From NCBI GenBank assembly GCA_903853895.1, contig CAINUX010000235.1, positions 1-41,188 on the forward strand: a DNA stretch of 41,188 nucleotides, in the 5' to 3' direction. How positions within the stretch are numbered: the first letter of the stretch is position 1; each line of letters opens with the position of its first letter. Of the stretch, positions 7,874 to 16,626 are shown in pieces. The translations under genes were made by a program, and so were the position numbers. The notes under the pieces were generated by a model. That model was not told where the DNA came from and ran no database searches. It saw nothing but the letters and a program-made list of their open reading frames with translations. This stretch comes from an uncultured beta proteobacterium. Its GTDB lineage: Bacteria > Pseudomonadota > Gammaproteobacteria > Burkholderiales > Burkholderiaceae_C.

Positions 7874-8362
7874 TCAAACGCCAGCAAACACGGGCCACAC
7901 GGGAAACTGCAAATTGAGCAGCTTGATGAATGCCAAGTAGCTCATGACGGCCAGAATGGTGGCCAACACGATGGATTCCTTCAGATTGAACTTGTCCCCG
8001 GCCAAACCGGCAATGAAGGTCAGCGCGTAGATCCCGACGATCAGTCCCATAGGCGGCAAGTGGATGATGGGCAGGCCCCCAATCATGGCGCCAAACACGA
8101 GGTTGGCCAGAATAATGAAGACCAGCGGCTTCCATGCAAAGGAGCCGATCTTGTGGCCATCCACGGTCTCGACTACCAGCGCCTTGAACGTGATCATGCC
8201 ACCCAACACGGTCAGCAACACGCCCAGCGCAAGTGGAAAGTACCCCGGTCCCATACGGGCACCCGTGCCAATGGTGTAGCCACTGGCACCCCAGGCAAAC
8301 GCGACGCCCACGGTCATAAACATGAGGCCGGAAAAGAAATCTCTTTGACTTTTGATATTCAC
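7874..8362 (-). CDS. tctB: Tripartite tricarboxylate transporter, small permease TctB
   Basis: This is the small membrane subunit paired with TctA. It has 162 residues when started at the GTG at 8362, which has AGGAG nine bases upstream. The frame stays open further up, but that part overlaps the end of the kinase gene and reads as non-family sequence. Four hydrophobic segments are visible, the first with the usual GASGYTIGTGARMGPGYFP-like loop behind it. It lies directly upstream of tctA. The usual binding-protein gene tctC is not adjacent: the next gene upstream is the kinase. Confidence 0.88.
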   Translation of the reverse strand: MNIKSQRDFFSGLMFMTVGVAFAWGASGYTIGTGARMGPGYFPLALGVLLTVLGGMITFKALVVETVDGHKIGSFAWKPLVFIILANLVFGAMIGGLPIIHLPPMGLIVGIYALTFIAGLAGDKFNLKESIVLATILAVMSYLAFIKLLNLQFPVWPVFAGV

Positions 8363-8454
8363 AAAATTGTCTCCTGAAGCCAAGCACCGTACCATGCTTT
8401 TGAGCGACCCAGTGTGCCACAAAGCGGCAGCGCAGGACTGCAAGGGCGCATTGC

Positions 8455-10302
8455 TCAACGCCTGCTGTTGCGCTGCTCTTCCCGCTCTCGTTCGAGTTCC
8501 TTGAACCGTATGCACTCGGGCGTATGCCGGTAGCGATCGGTCGTGCACTGGTCGGCAATGCACTTGATCTTGAAAATGAAAACCTCATTGGCGCACACCT
8601 GGCCGGGCCTGGATGGGCCGGCGCCAATGCCATGGTTCACGGCTGCGGGTGGCGACTCACGCGGGGACGGTGCGGCAGGGGACGCTGCTGGCGGTGTGGT
8701 GGTGGTGGCCACAGGCGCATTAGCCTTGGATCTGGTAACCGCTCGGGACGAAGCACCCGCCGCTGCCGGGACCGCGGGTCTGGAAGCGGGCACTGCGGCT
8801 GGTTCGGACGCAGGTGCGAGCAATGCGGGTGCCACAGGTTGCATGATCGCGGGAGGCGGCGCAGCCACCGATGGCGTGGGTGCAACTTCGACAATCTCCG
8901 GGGATCCCAGACTGAAGGACACAGCCACCAACCCGACCAGCACAGCACTCGCGCCCACCAGCTTCCACTTTTGGGGGCTCTTTGCAGTACCGGTCGTTGT
9001 TGGCACGGGCTCGGTAACTGGCGCCACCGAATCCACGCCCATGAAGCCGGGCACCGTCTGGTCCGGTGTTTGCATGGGCCTGGTGGGAGCGTAATGGCCA
9101 ACCGTGGACTCAAAGCCCGAGTCGTCGCCCGTGACCCGGAATTGGGGCTCGGTCTTGGCCTGCTCCAGTGATGCACCGGCGCCCAAATCGTAGACCCGGT
9201 TTTGCGCGCGACGCGCATAGATGCCCGACGGGAAGTGCTTCAAAAAACCCAGGAATTCTTTAGGATCGGTGGAATCCTTGGTCGCATGCCAGGCGGCCAG
9301 TTCGGCTTCATGGTTGACGGTTGACACCAGTGCCACGTCCACGGTCGGCCCGAATATGCCGGTGCTGGAACCATCGCGCAATACGGCCGGCATTGCCGCC
9401 GGTCGATTCGCAAGAAACTGCCCCAGCTCAGCTCCCACATCCGCGCCTTGGGTGCCCGTATCGGCGCTCATCTGCTGCGCCAGCGCCCGCAGGGCCAACC
9501 CGAATTCCCGCGCGGTCGCATAGCGCTCATTGGGGTCCTTGGCCATCGCCCGCGCGAGGATTTCATCCATCGCAACAGGTACCTCCGGGTTGAGGCTACT
9601 CGGTGGCGCCGCCGCATGGCCCACGATCTGGTGAATGACGATGAACTGGTTCTCGCCGGTGAAAGGCAAGCGCCCGGTCAGCAACTCATAAAGCACCACT
9701 GCTGCGGAAAACAGGTCAGAACGGGAGTCCCCGCGCAGCCCCTTGGCCTGCTCAGGGGACATGTATTTGGGGGTACCCACCGCGCCGCCAACTTGGGTGA
9801 GGTTGGTTTCATCCGGCTCCTGGATCCGCGCCACGCCAAAGTCGGTGAGCTTGATCCGACCAGTGACCTCCATCAGCATATTGGCGGGCTTGATGTCCCG
9901 GTGGACCACGTTCTGGCGGTGCGCATGGTCCAACGCCATCAGCAACTCGTGCACCATGACGATGGATGAGCGCACCGAAAACCGGGCACCAGCCTCCAGG
10001 TGCTGCTTGAGATCTTCACCCTGAATGAACTCCATTACCAGGTAGGCAATGTCGCCATCCTGGCCTGAGTCAAACACGCTGACAATATTGGGGTGGTGCA
10101 AGCGGGCGGCAGAGCGGGCTTCGGTGCGAAACCGCCCTTCGTACTCGGCAGCCGCCTCGGGCGAGAGGCTCTGTACCCGTATGGTCTTGATGGCGACAGC
10201 GCGGTCCAGATTGGGGTCTCGCCCTTCATAGACAACCCCCATCGCGCCCTTGCCCAGGACGCGAATGATGTTGTATCTGCCCAGCTTTTCAATGTCGTCC
10301 AT
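8455..10302 (-). CDS. PknB-type serine/threonine protein kinase
   Basis: This is a Hanks-type kinase of 615 residues. The catalytic domain spans about 8-270, with the glycine loop GKGAMG (17-22), Lys39 (VAIK), Glu61, the catalytic loop HRDIKPAN (134-141), DFG (154-156) and YMSPEQ as the APE-like motif. All key residues are kept, so it should be active. A long Pro/Ala-rich linker and one membrane helix (about 448-470) follow, with a short C-terminal part bearing four cysteines and a charged tail (ELEREREEQ). That part would lie outside the cytoplasmic membrane. An FHA-like gene fragment lies just upstream on the other strand. Substrates are unknown. Confidence 0.92.
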   Translation of the reverse strand: MDDIEKLGRYNIIRVLGKGAMGVVYEGRDPNLDRAVAIKTIRVQSLSPEAAAEYEGRFRTEARSAARLHHPNIVSVFDSGQDGDIAYLVMEFIQGEDLKQHLEAGARFSVRSSIVMVHELLMALDHAHRQNVVHRDIKPANMLMEVTGRIKLTDFGVARIQEPDETNLTQVGGAVGTPKYMSPEQAKGLRGDSRSDLFSAAVVLYELLTGRLPFTGENQFIVIHQIVGHAAAPPSSLNPEVPVAMDEILARAMAKDPNERYATAREFGLALRALAQQMSADTGTQGADVGAELGQFLANRPAAMPAVLRDGSSTGIFGPTVDVALVSTVNHEAELAAWHATKDSTDPKEFLGFLKHFPSGIYARRAQNRVYDLGAGASLEQAKTEPQFRVTGDDSGFESTVGHYAPTRPMQTPDQTVPGFMGVDSVAPVTEPVPTTTGTAKSPQKWKLVGASAVLVGLVAVSFSLGSPEIVEVAPTPSVAAPPPAIMQPVAPALLAPASEPAAVPASRPAVPAAAGASSRAVTRSKANAPVATTTTPPAASPAAPSPRESPPAAVNHGIGAGPSRPGQVCANEVFIFKIKCIADQCTTDRYRHTPECIRFKELEREREEQRNSRR

Positions 10303-10375
10303 GTACCGCCTGGAACCCTTTGGAATCGATGGAAATCACCACCGTGAGGGCATGCTAGCAGACCTGCATCCATGA

Positions 10376-10573
10376 GGTCTCAATATTGACGATGCAGGGG
10401 CGCACCCATTTTTTGAGGTGTCCACGACGGGTATCACCATCGGCCGCTCCACCGATGCATCCCTTCCCGCGCTGACCACTCGCTTGTCCCGAATCCACGC
10501 CATGATCAAGAGGCGGGGCACGCAGATTGTGCTGGACGCGGACAAGGCGCCACTGGTGGCGCTCGAAGTGACT
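10376..10573 (+). pseudogene. FHA-domain gene remnant
   Basis: This open frame lacks a usable start (an in-frame TGA at 10373) and reads FFEVSTTGITIGRSTDASLP, then LSRIHAMIKRRG and a terminal ALEVT. The order IGR, S, then SRxHA is the core of forkhead-associated domains, which bind phosphothreonine. FHA genes often sit beside PknB-type kinases. The piece is only about 65 codons and ends where the repeat-rich stretch begins, so it looks like the 3' remainder of a truncated gene. Confidence 0.45.
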
Positions 10574-10587
10574 TAGCTGCCTCTAAA

Positions 10588-10637
10588 TGCTACACAAATC
10601 ATAGCGCACTTTTCTTGTTACACGAGGGCTACGGGCC
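10588..10637 (+). repeat. Short dispersed repeat, copy near the kinase
   Basis: The copy reads TGCTACACAAATCATAGC, then CACGAGGGCTACGGGCC after a 17-base spacer. It belongs to the same family as the elements at 2541, 4181, 14707 and 40911, here on the plus strand. Confidence 0.6.
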
Positions 10638-10676
10638 TATTATCCTTGTAACGCTCAGGCGGACCGGGCTTGGCTC

Positions 10677-10858
10677 GCGCACGGCGGACGGCGGGGCTTT
10701 CGTTCTCCGACTCGCTTCGCGGGCGAACGTAAGGGGTTGGTCAACTTCTTTGCGTCAATGCCGGGGTTGGATCGCCTGCTCTGTCGCAACCGCAAGTGCG
10801 GCCTGCGCCCGCAAGCCCCACCATCCGCCTGGTGGGGTGGTAGTGGGACGGGGTGAAA
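10677..10858. repeat. Composite intergenic repeat, partial copy C
   Basis: This stretch holds only the first two modules of the composite repeat seen in full at 14507 and 40711. Module 1 includes GCGCACGGCGG and CTCGCTTCGCGGGCG. Module 2 begins GCAACCGCAAGTGCGGCCTG (10786-10805), identical in all three copies. The short repeat lies to its left here, instead of inside it. No gene is supported between 10574 and 11029; the small frames inside have no recognisable product. Confidence 0.65.
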
Positions 10859-11029
10859 GCAACTTACGGTTTAGACGCATAGCAGGTATCGATGATTCCA
10901 TACAGCGGTCATTCAAATCACTGGATTTACGACTTCAACGTTCGAGCTAACCGGCCTGGGGAGGCAAGCGCCGTAAGCCTAGACTGAGATGATGCTACAC
11001 GCGGCTCAGATTGAGCGAGGCGTTAGACG

Positions 11030-11533
11030 TCACTGTTGAAAGCGTCTCTGCAGTTGAGTAAGGGTGAACGCATTACCTTGCTTGAAGAACTCCTTCATCT
11101 TCTGAGACTCTTCGTCGGTTCCAAAACCCATCCCAACTATGCGAAGCGCGGTCTTCCGGTCCGCTGTCGGTTGGAAGTAGAGGACGGTCCACATGTCCCC
11201 AATCTTGGACTTGAAGGGGAACTTCTCGGGTGACTTCGATACCCTGATGGACAACATCTTCTCAGGTTCGTAAGCCAATATTCTGTTTTCGATAGTTCCA
11301 GGATCGCCCAGACTCCCCTTCGGGTCGTAGTTTGACCTCATGAGCCCGTCGATTCTGAGATCAATGTCTGCGTGCGGTGCCAACCAAGCCTTGAGACCAC
11401 TTGATGTGGCCCAAGCATTCCAGACGGTAGCAATTGGGGCGGCGATGACTCCTTCAGCGATGATCGACTCAGTCGCGCGGACCGGCATGGTGGAGGTCAG
11501 GAGCAGGAGAGTGAGCCAAACGAACTGCTTCAT
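11030..11533 (-). CDS. Secreted SRPBCC (AHSA1-like) domain protein
   Basis: This 167-residue protein has a signal peptide (MKQFVWLTLLLLTSTMPVRA) and then a START-like fold of the AHSA1/SRPBCC type. The family pattern shows in IIAEGVIAAPIATVWNAWAT, the WLAPHADIDLRIDG segment and the closing GxGFG...F. Such domains bind hydrophobic ligands. GGAG lies eight bases before the ATG. The gene stands alone between repeat-rich stretches and its base composition looks lower in GC than its neighbours, suggesting gain by transfer. Function is unknown. Confidence 0.8.
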   Translation of the reverse strand: MKQFVWLTLLLLTSTMPVRATESIIAEGVIAAPIATVWNAWATSSGLKAWLAPHADIDLRIDGLMRSNYDPKGSLGDPGTIENRILAYEPEKMLSIRVSKSPEKFPFKSKIGDMWTVLYFQPTADRKTALRIVGMGFGTDEESQKMKEFFKQGNAFTLTQLQRRFQQ

Positions 11534-11942
11534 TGATGTCTCCGATGATAAGTAGTGGCAGCGACGCCAGTGGTTTAGTTCAAGGTAATGTAGATCGCAA
11601 AACCTGAGTATTATTCATGTCATGAAATCCTCTTGACAACGACCTATAGCTTGGGTTTCTGTGGATTTCGTCGAATTTTATGCAGCATTGAAACTTTCGA
11701 TAAAGCACGCAGACCCATTTTCCCCGCTCCTTGGCGCCAAACCGGTTCCCCCCAAATTGAACCACGCACTTGAACGACCGCTTCCGCCCCATTGCTGCCG
11801 TCTGTCCTCACCGCGCAAACCACCTCCGCAAGCAGAGTGTGGGGCAGGGGTTCCCGCCGATTTGCTGGCCAGCAGGACAGATGAGGCGGGGGCCACTGCC
11901 CCGCACTCTGCGTGCGGTAGCGATGACAGCCAGCGGACCGAA
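11534..11942. other. Gene-free stretch with a large imperfect hairpin
   Basis: No gene is supported here; the open frames are short or overlap gspE antisense. The arms 11826-11847 and 11896-11917 pair at about 20 of 22 positions (CCGCA, GCAGAGTG, GGGGCAG). Inside, CCCGCC pairs with GGCGGG, and the tip holds the palindrome GCTGGCCAGC. It resembles a mobile repeat or a structured RNA, but there is no second copy in the window. Confidence 0.5.
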
Positions 11943-13730
11943 TCAAGTCAGAGGCGGTGTCGAGATCAGCACTTCTTCGATAACCGTCATGCCCTCTGCA
12001 ACCCGCAGGGCACCCGCCAGGCGCAACGGGCGCATGCCGTCTACGATGGCCTGCTTGCGCAGCACATCTATACCGGGGTCCGCGGCGACCTTAGCCTTGA
12101 AGGCGTCGGACACCACCAGCAACTCGTACAAGCCCATGCGGCCCAGGAAGCCCGTCATGCGGCAATCCACACAGCCCACCGGTTTATAAGGTTTGTAGCC
12201 CCCATTGATCTGCCAGGGCTTGATCAGTTCGGCCAGCACTTCGCGTCCGGTTTCCTCGTCCCGCACGCGGCAGTGCTTGCACAGCGTGCGCACCAGTCGC
12301 TGGGCCAGCACACCCAGCACCGTGGCGTTGATTAAATACTGCGGAATGCCCAATTCCATCAGGCGCGTGACCGCCGACGGCGCGTCATTGGTGTGCAGCG
12401 TGGAAAACACCAGGTGACCGGTCAGGGCCGCCTGCACCGCCATCTCGGCGGTCTCCTGGTCTCGGATTTCGCCGACCATGATGATGTCGGGGTCCTGTCG
12501 CATCAGCGCCCGCAGCCCCTGCGGAAAACCGAAATCGAGTTGCGGTTGAACCTGGGTCTGGTTGAAGGCCGGTTCTATCATTTCGATAGGGTCTTCCACG
12601 GTGCTGACGTTGACCTCTTCGGTGGCCACGCGCTTGAGCGTGGCGTACAGCGTGGTGGTCTTGCCCGAGCCAGTAGGCCCGGTCACCAGAATGATGCCGT
12701 AGGGCCGCTTGACCAATGCTTCCCAGCGCTGCGCGTCATGGTTGGTAAAGCCCAGCGCGTCCAGGTCCTTGACGGTGTTGTCGGGGTCAAAAATCCGCAT
12801 CACCATTTTTTCGCCAAAGGCCGTGGGCAGGGTGGATATCCGCATTTCTACCTCATCACCAGACGGGTTGCGCGTCTTGATGCGGCCATCGAGCGGACGG
12901 CGCTTTTCGATCACATCCATGCGCCCGAGCAGCTTGATGCGCGCCGTCATGGCATTGAGCACGCCCATGGGCATTTGGTAGACCTGGTGCAGGATGCCGT
13001 CAATGCGGAATCGGATGACGCCCTGCTCGCGCCGTGGTTCCAGATGGATGTCACTGGCCCGCTGGTCGAAGGCATATTGCCAGAGCCAGTCCACCACCTG
13101 CACCACGCTCTGGTCATTGGCATCGAGTTGCTTGTTGGACTTGCCCAGCTCCACCAGTTGCTCAAAGCTTCCCCCGTTGTTGACACCGGACTTGTTGGCG
13201 GCCTTGACGGATTTGGCCAGCGCATAGAACTCGGCCGTGTAGCGGTGAATCTCCTGCGGGCTGGCCAGCACGCGGCGCACACTGCGCCGCGACTGGCGCT
13301 CGACCTCGGCCACCCAGTCGATGACAAACGGCTCGGAGGTTGCCACCGTGATCTCGCTGGCATTCACCACCACCGTCAGAATGCGGTGGCGCTCGGCATA
13401 CACCGCGCCCATGGCGTCTGCCACCTTGGCAACGTCCACCTTCAGCGGGTCAATGCGCAGGTAGTCCATGCCTACGCGGTTGGCCAGCCACTGCGTCAGC
13501 AGTTCGATATCCAGCGGCTTGTTGTCGGCGGCGCGGCGCATGGACACACTGGCCAGGCGCACCAGCGGGTGCTGCACGCTCTCGGCCTGCGCGCAACGCG
13601 CGATGGTCCGCTTGGCCTCCTCGTCCGAGATGACGCCGTCGGCGTGCAACCACTCCACCAGGCGGCGCCAGTCGATGGGGCCAGTATGGGTGGTCTTGGC
13701 CGTCGTGGGGGCTTGTGTTTTGGTAGTCAT
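11943..13730 (-). CDS. GspE/PulE-type secretion or pilus assembly ATPase
   Basis: This is a hexameric ATPase of the type II secretion/type IV pilus family, 595 residues. An N-terminal MshEN-like domain (about 20-170) precedes the ATPase core: Walker A GPTGSGKTTT (351-360), the Asp box, Walker B DIIMVGEIRD and the His box TGHLVFSTLHTN. The C-terminal tetracysteine motif (CKHC, then CVDC) is kept, as in GspE and PilB. No other secretion genes adjoin it. It overlaps the spermidine-synthase-like gene by ATGA (13727-13730), implying coupled translation. Whether it drives secretion or pili cannot be told here. Confidence 0.9.
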   Translation of the reverse strand: MTTKTQAPTTAKTTHTGPIDWRRLVEWLHADGVISDEEAKRTIARCAQAESVQHPLVRLASVSMRRAADNKPLDIELLTQWLANRVGMDYLRIDPLKVDVAKVADAMGAVYAERHRILTVVVNASEITVATSEPFVIDWVAEVERQSRRSVRRVLASPQEIHRYTAEFYALAKSVKAANKSGVNNGGSFEQLVELGKSNKQLDANDQSVVQVVDWLWQYAFDQRASDIHLEPRREQGVIRFRIDGILHQVYQMPMGVLNAMTARIKLLGRMDVIEKRRPLDGRIKTRNPSGDEVEMRISTLPTAFGEKMVMRIFDPDNTVKDLDALGFTNHDAQRWEALVKRPYGIILVTGPTGSGKTTTLYATLKRVATEEVNVSTVEDPIEMIEPAFNQTQVQPQLDFGFPQGLRALMRQDPDIIMVGEIRDQETAEMAVQAALTGHLVFSTLHTNDAPSAVTRLMELGIPQYLINATVLGVLAQRLVRTLCKHCRVRDEETGREVLAELIKPWQINGGYKPYKPVGCVDCRMTGFLGRMGLYELLVVSDAFKAKVAADPGIDVLRKQAIVDGMRPLRLAGALRVAEGMTVIEEVLISTPPLT

Positions 13731-14485
13731 GGCTGCACCGGTTTAAAGACGCGTACCCACTTGTCGGCCGGAAGGCCCCAGTGGCGTTGAATCGTATCGG
13801 CCCGCTCCATCAGCACGGAGCGGGTGGGTCGCACGGGTGTGCGCTGGGCCAGGACCACCGTGTTGCCTTCGCGGGTTGCCTTGAACGCCCACAGCGCATC
13901 CTTGCCAAAGGCGGTGGCCATATTGTCCACACTGCGCTGGAAGCTTGACGAGCGGCCAAACAGGTTCACCGTCATACAGCCATCTTCGGTCAGTGCCTTG
14001 CGGCAGTCGGCATAGAAGTCGGCACTGTCGAGCACGGGGCCTGCGGCTTCCTGATCGTACAAGTCCACCTGGAGGGCGTCAACGGCACCGGCCCAGTGCG
14101 GCTGCTTGATCTCCTGCTCGGCATCGGCCAGCACCACCTGCAGACGGTTGTTGTCCTGCGGCAGCTTGAACCAGCCCCGGCAGGCCGCCACCACCTGGGG
14201 ATTGAGCTCGATCGCCGTGGTCTTCATGCGCAACACTTTGTGGCAAAACTTGGTCAGCGACGCCGCGCCCAGCCCCAGTTGTAAGGCCTGGCGCTTGGTG
14301 ACGCTGTCGGGGTCAACGAACAGCAGCCAGGCCATCATGCGCTGGATGTATTCGTGCACCAGCACCGTGGGCGCGTCCACCAGCATGGAGCCCTGGATCC
14401 AGATGCTGTCCAGGTGCAGATGGCGGATGGGGCCTTCGTCGGAGAAATTGACTTCGGGGAGCATGAACGATTCTTTTCTGGGCAT
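13727..14485 (-). CDS. Spermidine-synthase-like methyltransferase-fold protein
   Basis: This 252-residue protein has the Rossmann fold of spermidine synthases: ALQLGLGAASLTKFC, TTAIELNPQVVAACR and VDALQVDLYDQEA stand where the nucleotide-binding and catalytic motifs lie. It is shorter than polyamine synthases, and I do not see their full GGGDGG signature, so another small-molecule role is possible. The ATG at 14485 gives the longest form; a second ATG at 14464 (MLPEVNF) is also plausible and neither has a strong ribosome site. It is upstream of and overlaps gspE. Confidence 0.75.
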   Translation of the reverse strand: MPRKESFMLPEVNFSDEGPIRHLHLDSIWIQGSMLVDAPTVLVHEYIQRMMAWLLFVDPDSVTKRQALQLGLGAASLTKFCHKVLRMKTTAIELNPQVVAACRGWFKLPQDNNRLQVVLADAEQEIKQPHWAGAVDALQVDLYDQEAAGPVLDSADFYADCRKALTEDGCMTVNLFGRSSSFQRSVDNMATAFGKDALWAFKATREGNTVVLAQRTPVRPTRSVLMERADTIQRHWGLPADKWVRVFKPVQP

Positions 14486-14506
14486 GGGCGTATTACATCA
14501 CTTGGC

Positions 14507-14894
14507 GACTGCGCACGGCGGGCGACGTGGCAGGCGTTCTCCGGCTCGCTTCGCGGGCGGCATTGTTTGGATTGCCAGGGTTCTTGCGTTAACACGGTGG
14601 TGGGTTCGACTGCTCTGTGGCAACCGCAAGTGCGGCCTGCGCCCGCCCACCACGCCACCCGCCTTTAGGGCGAGGTGTTGGGGAACTATCAAAAGCAAAA
14701 TCAGTCGCTAGCCCTCGTGAAATATCACTGAATAGCTATGTATTTTGTAGCAAACTACGCCACGCCAGGTCGGTGGGCCGGGTGTCCCTTCGTCGGCCCC
14801 ATTCGCGGAAGCTACAGAACAGGCTGACCCGCCACCGCCTTGACGCAGAAGCACCAGCGAACCAAAACCACCGCCCGCGAGCGTGGGCCAGAGA
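14507..14894. repeat. Composite intergenic repeat, full copy A
   Basis: This copy aligns along its length with 40711-41103. The modules in order are: GACTGCGCACGGCGGG and TGGCAGGCGTTCTCCGGCTC; GCAACCGCAAGTGCGGCCTG; GGGCGAGGTGTTGGGGAAC; the short repeat (14707-14752); CGGTGGGCCGGGTGTCCCTT; and CACCGCCCGCGAGCGTGGGC. An inverted repeat of about 22 bases (14767-14788 against 14896-14917, two mismatches) brackets its right part. No gene lies between 14486 and 14960. Confidence 0.75.
14707..14752 (-). repeat. Short dispersed repeat inside composite copy A
   Basis: On the minus strand it reads TGCTACAAAATACATAGC and ends CACGAGGGCTAGC. It is the same family as 40911-40956, which it matches closely. 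Confidence 0.65.
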
Positions 14895-14960
14895 GGGGAT
14901 ACCCGGCCCACCGGCCTCGCTTACCCGCCACGCAAGAAATGCCTGAAACGACTGAAATCG

Positions 14961-15815
14961 CTACGGCTCCAGAAGCAGCAACCCCGCCAGCTTGGGTAAA
15001 GCTTGGCAGGCATTGGCGGTAGTGGCCTCGGCCAGGGCTTCAACCGACATGCCCCGCAACTGCGCCACCACGGTAGCAATGCGCGGCAGTTCACCCGGTT
15101 CATTGCGGCCCTGCCCTGCTCCGGCCTGACGGTCGCCGGCCGTGGTGTACAGCCAGTGGGGTGGAATATCGGGTGCATCCGTCTCCAAGACGATGGACTC
15201 CAGCGGCAGCGTCTGGGCCAAATGGCGCAGTTGCAGGGCACGCTCATAGGTCACGGAACCGCCAAAGCCCAGCTTGAAACCCAGCTTGATGAACTCGCGA
15301 GCCTGGACCTCGCTGCCGTTGAAGGCGTGCGCAATGCCCGACCACGCCGGGCCACCCCGACCCAATTCCCGCAGGTGCTTGAGCAACCGATCCGCTGAAC
15401 GGCGCACATGCAAGACCACCGGCAACTCAAACTGGCGCGCCAATTTGAGTTGCCGGTGGTAGAAGTGCTCCTGCAGCTCCCGCAGCGGGCTCGTCGTCAG
15501 CTCCGACACAAAGAAGTCCAGGCCAATCTCACCGACCGCCACCAGGTGGGGGTCATCGGCGCAGGATTGCAGCTTGGCCTGTAACGACAGCAGGTCGTCA
15601 GTTTTTGCGTGCTTGACATACAAGGGGTGAATACCCAGGCAATAGCCGTCGCCTTGCGCATAGGCCAGCGCCTGTACGGCATCAAAATTACCCTGTTCAA
15701 CCGCTGGAATGACGCAGTGGCTAACGCCCAGGTCCCGTGCGCGCTGGCGCACTTCCGAGCGGTCCGGCGCGAACTCTGGTGCGTCCAGATGGCAGTGGGT
15801 GTCGATCCAGCGCAT
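14961..15815 (-). CDS. TatD family metal-dependent hydrolase
   Basis: The 284-residue protein is a TatD-type TIM-barrel hydrolase, a family with 3' exonuclease or DNase activity. The metal ligands start with DTHCHLD near the N-terminus. VGEIGLDF, the HVRR region, and LETDAPD near the C-terminus are the other family signatures. AGGG precedes the ATG at 15815. It lies 25 bases after lolD in the same direction, so the lol genes and this gene may be cotranscribed. Confidence 0.93.
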   Translation of the reverse strand: MRWIDTHCHLDAPEFAPDRSEVRQRARDLGVSHCVIPAVEQGNFDAVQALAYAQGDGYCLGIHPLYVKHAKTDDLLSLQAKLQSCADDPHLVAVGEIGLDFFVSELTTSPLRELQEHFYHRQLKLARQFELPVVLHVRRSADRLLKHLRELGRGGPAWSGIAHAFNGSEVQAREFIKLGFKLGFGGSVTYERALQLRHLAQTLPLESIVLETDAPDIPPHWLYTTAGDRQAGAGQGRNEPGELPRIATVVAQLRGMSVEALAEATTANACQALPKLAGLLLLEP

Positions 15816-15840
15816 GAACGCCCTGTGCTTCGGCCTGGGC

Positions 15841-16626
15841 TCAGGCTCCCGCCACGGCCAAACGGCCCGACACCAGCTTCAACTGCCGGCTGCAGCGCGC
15901 CGCCAGGGACGTATCGTGCGTGACCAGCACAAAGGCCGTGCCATGCACGCGGGCCAGCTCCAGCATCAGGTCGAACACGCCGTCGGCGGTTCCGCGGTCC
16001 AGGTTGCCGGTGGGCTCGTCGGCCAGCACGCAATCAGGCCGCGTCACCAGGGCACGGGCGATGGCGACGCGCTGGCGCTCGCCTCCCGACAGCTCGGCCG
16101 GGCGATGGTGCACGCGGTCCTGCAGGCCCACATTTGCTAGCATTTTCATAGCTGCATCCCTACATTCCGCGAGGGCCAGACGCCGAATTGTCAATGGCAT
16201 GGCGACGTTGTCCAAGGCGCTGAACTCGGGCAACAGGTGGTGAAACTGGTAGACAAAACCCAGGTGCCGGTTACGCAGGCGCCCTTGCTCGGCCGCGCTC
16301 AGGCGGGCCAGGTCTTGCCCATGCAACTCCACCGAGCCGCTGGTGGGTGCATCCAGCCCGCCCAACAAATGCAGCAGCGTGCTCTTGCCGGACCCCGATG
16401 CGCCCACAATGGCCAGAGTCTCGCCCCGGTGCACTTGCAGGTCCACGCCGTGCAACACGGTCACGTCCAGCCGCCCTTCCGAAAAGCGCTTGGTGAGCCC
16501 CTGGGCGCGCAGCACCACATCACCCAACACTCCATCGCCCATCGGGGCCGGGGCCGCGCGCCCCAGTTCCGCCACCAGACGGTACTGCGCAGCACCAACA
16601 GCGGCGGGAATATTCACTTCACTCAT
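15841..16626 (-). CDS. lolD: Lipoprotein-releasing ABC transporter ATP-binding protein
   Basis: LolD powers release of lipoproteins from the inner membrane to the LolA carrier. The 261-residue protein starts at the ATG at 16626 (MSEVNIP) and overlaps the upstream permease gene by eight bases; the longer frame is not used. Walker A is GASGSGKST, the signature is [10 protein letters not shown], Walker B is [11 protein letters not shown], and the switch His is in VTHD. The first 35 or so residues are an extension beyond the usual LolD start. The stretch 16135-16184 resembles the short intergenic repeat family even though the protein length there is normal. Confidence 0.94.
   Translation of the reverse strand: MSEVNIPAAVGAAQYRLVAELGRAAPAPMGDGVLGDVVLRAQGLTKRFSEGRLDVTVLHGVDLQVHRGETLAIVGASGSGKSTLLHLLGGLDAPTSGSVELHGQDLARLSAAEQGRLRNRHLGFVYQFHHLLPEFSALDNVAMPLTIRRLALAECRDAAMKMLANVGLQDRVHHRPAELSGGERQRVAIARALVTRPDCVLADEPTGNLDRGTADGVFDLMLELARVHGTAFVLVTHDTSLAARCSRQLKLVSGRLAVAGA

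Noticed and set aside
10615..10950. 111-codon frame inside repeat copy C
   Set aside because: It consists of repeat sequence, is not kept open in the other copies and has no recognisable product.
10932..11029. Possible attC after the SRPBCC gene (GTCTAAC at the stop)
   Set aside because: The first box fits RYYYAAC, but no convincing GTTRRRY partner or complementary L boxes are found, so a lone cassette was not called.
12393..13790. 465-codon plus-strand frame
   Set aside because: It is antisense to gspE, rich in His, Leu and Gln as shadow frames of GC-rich genes are, and has no family motif.
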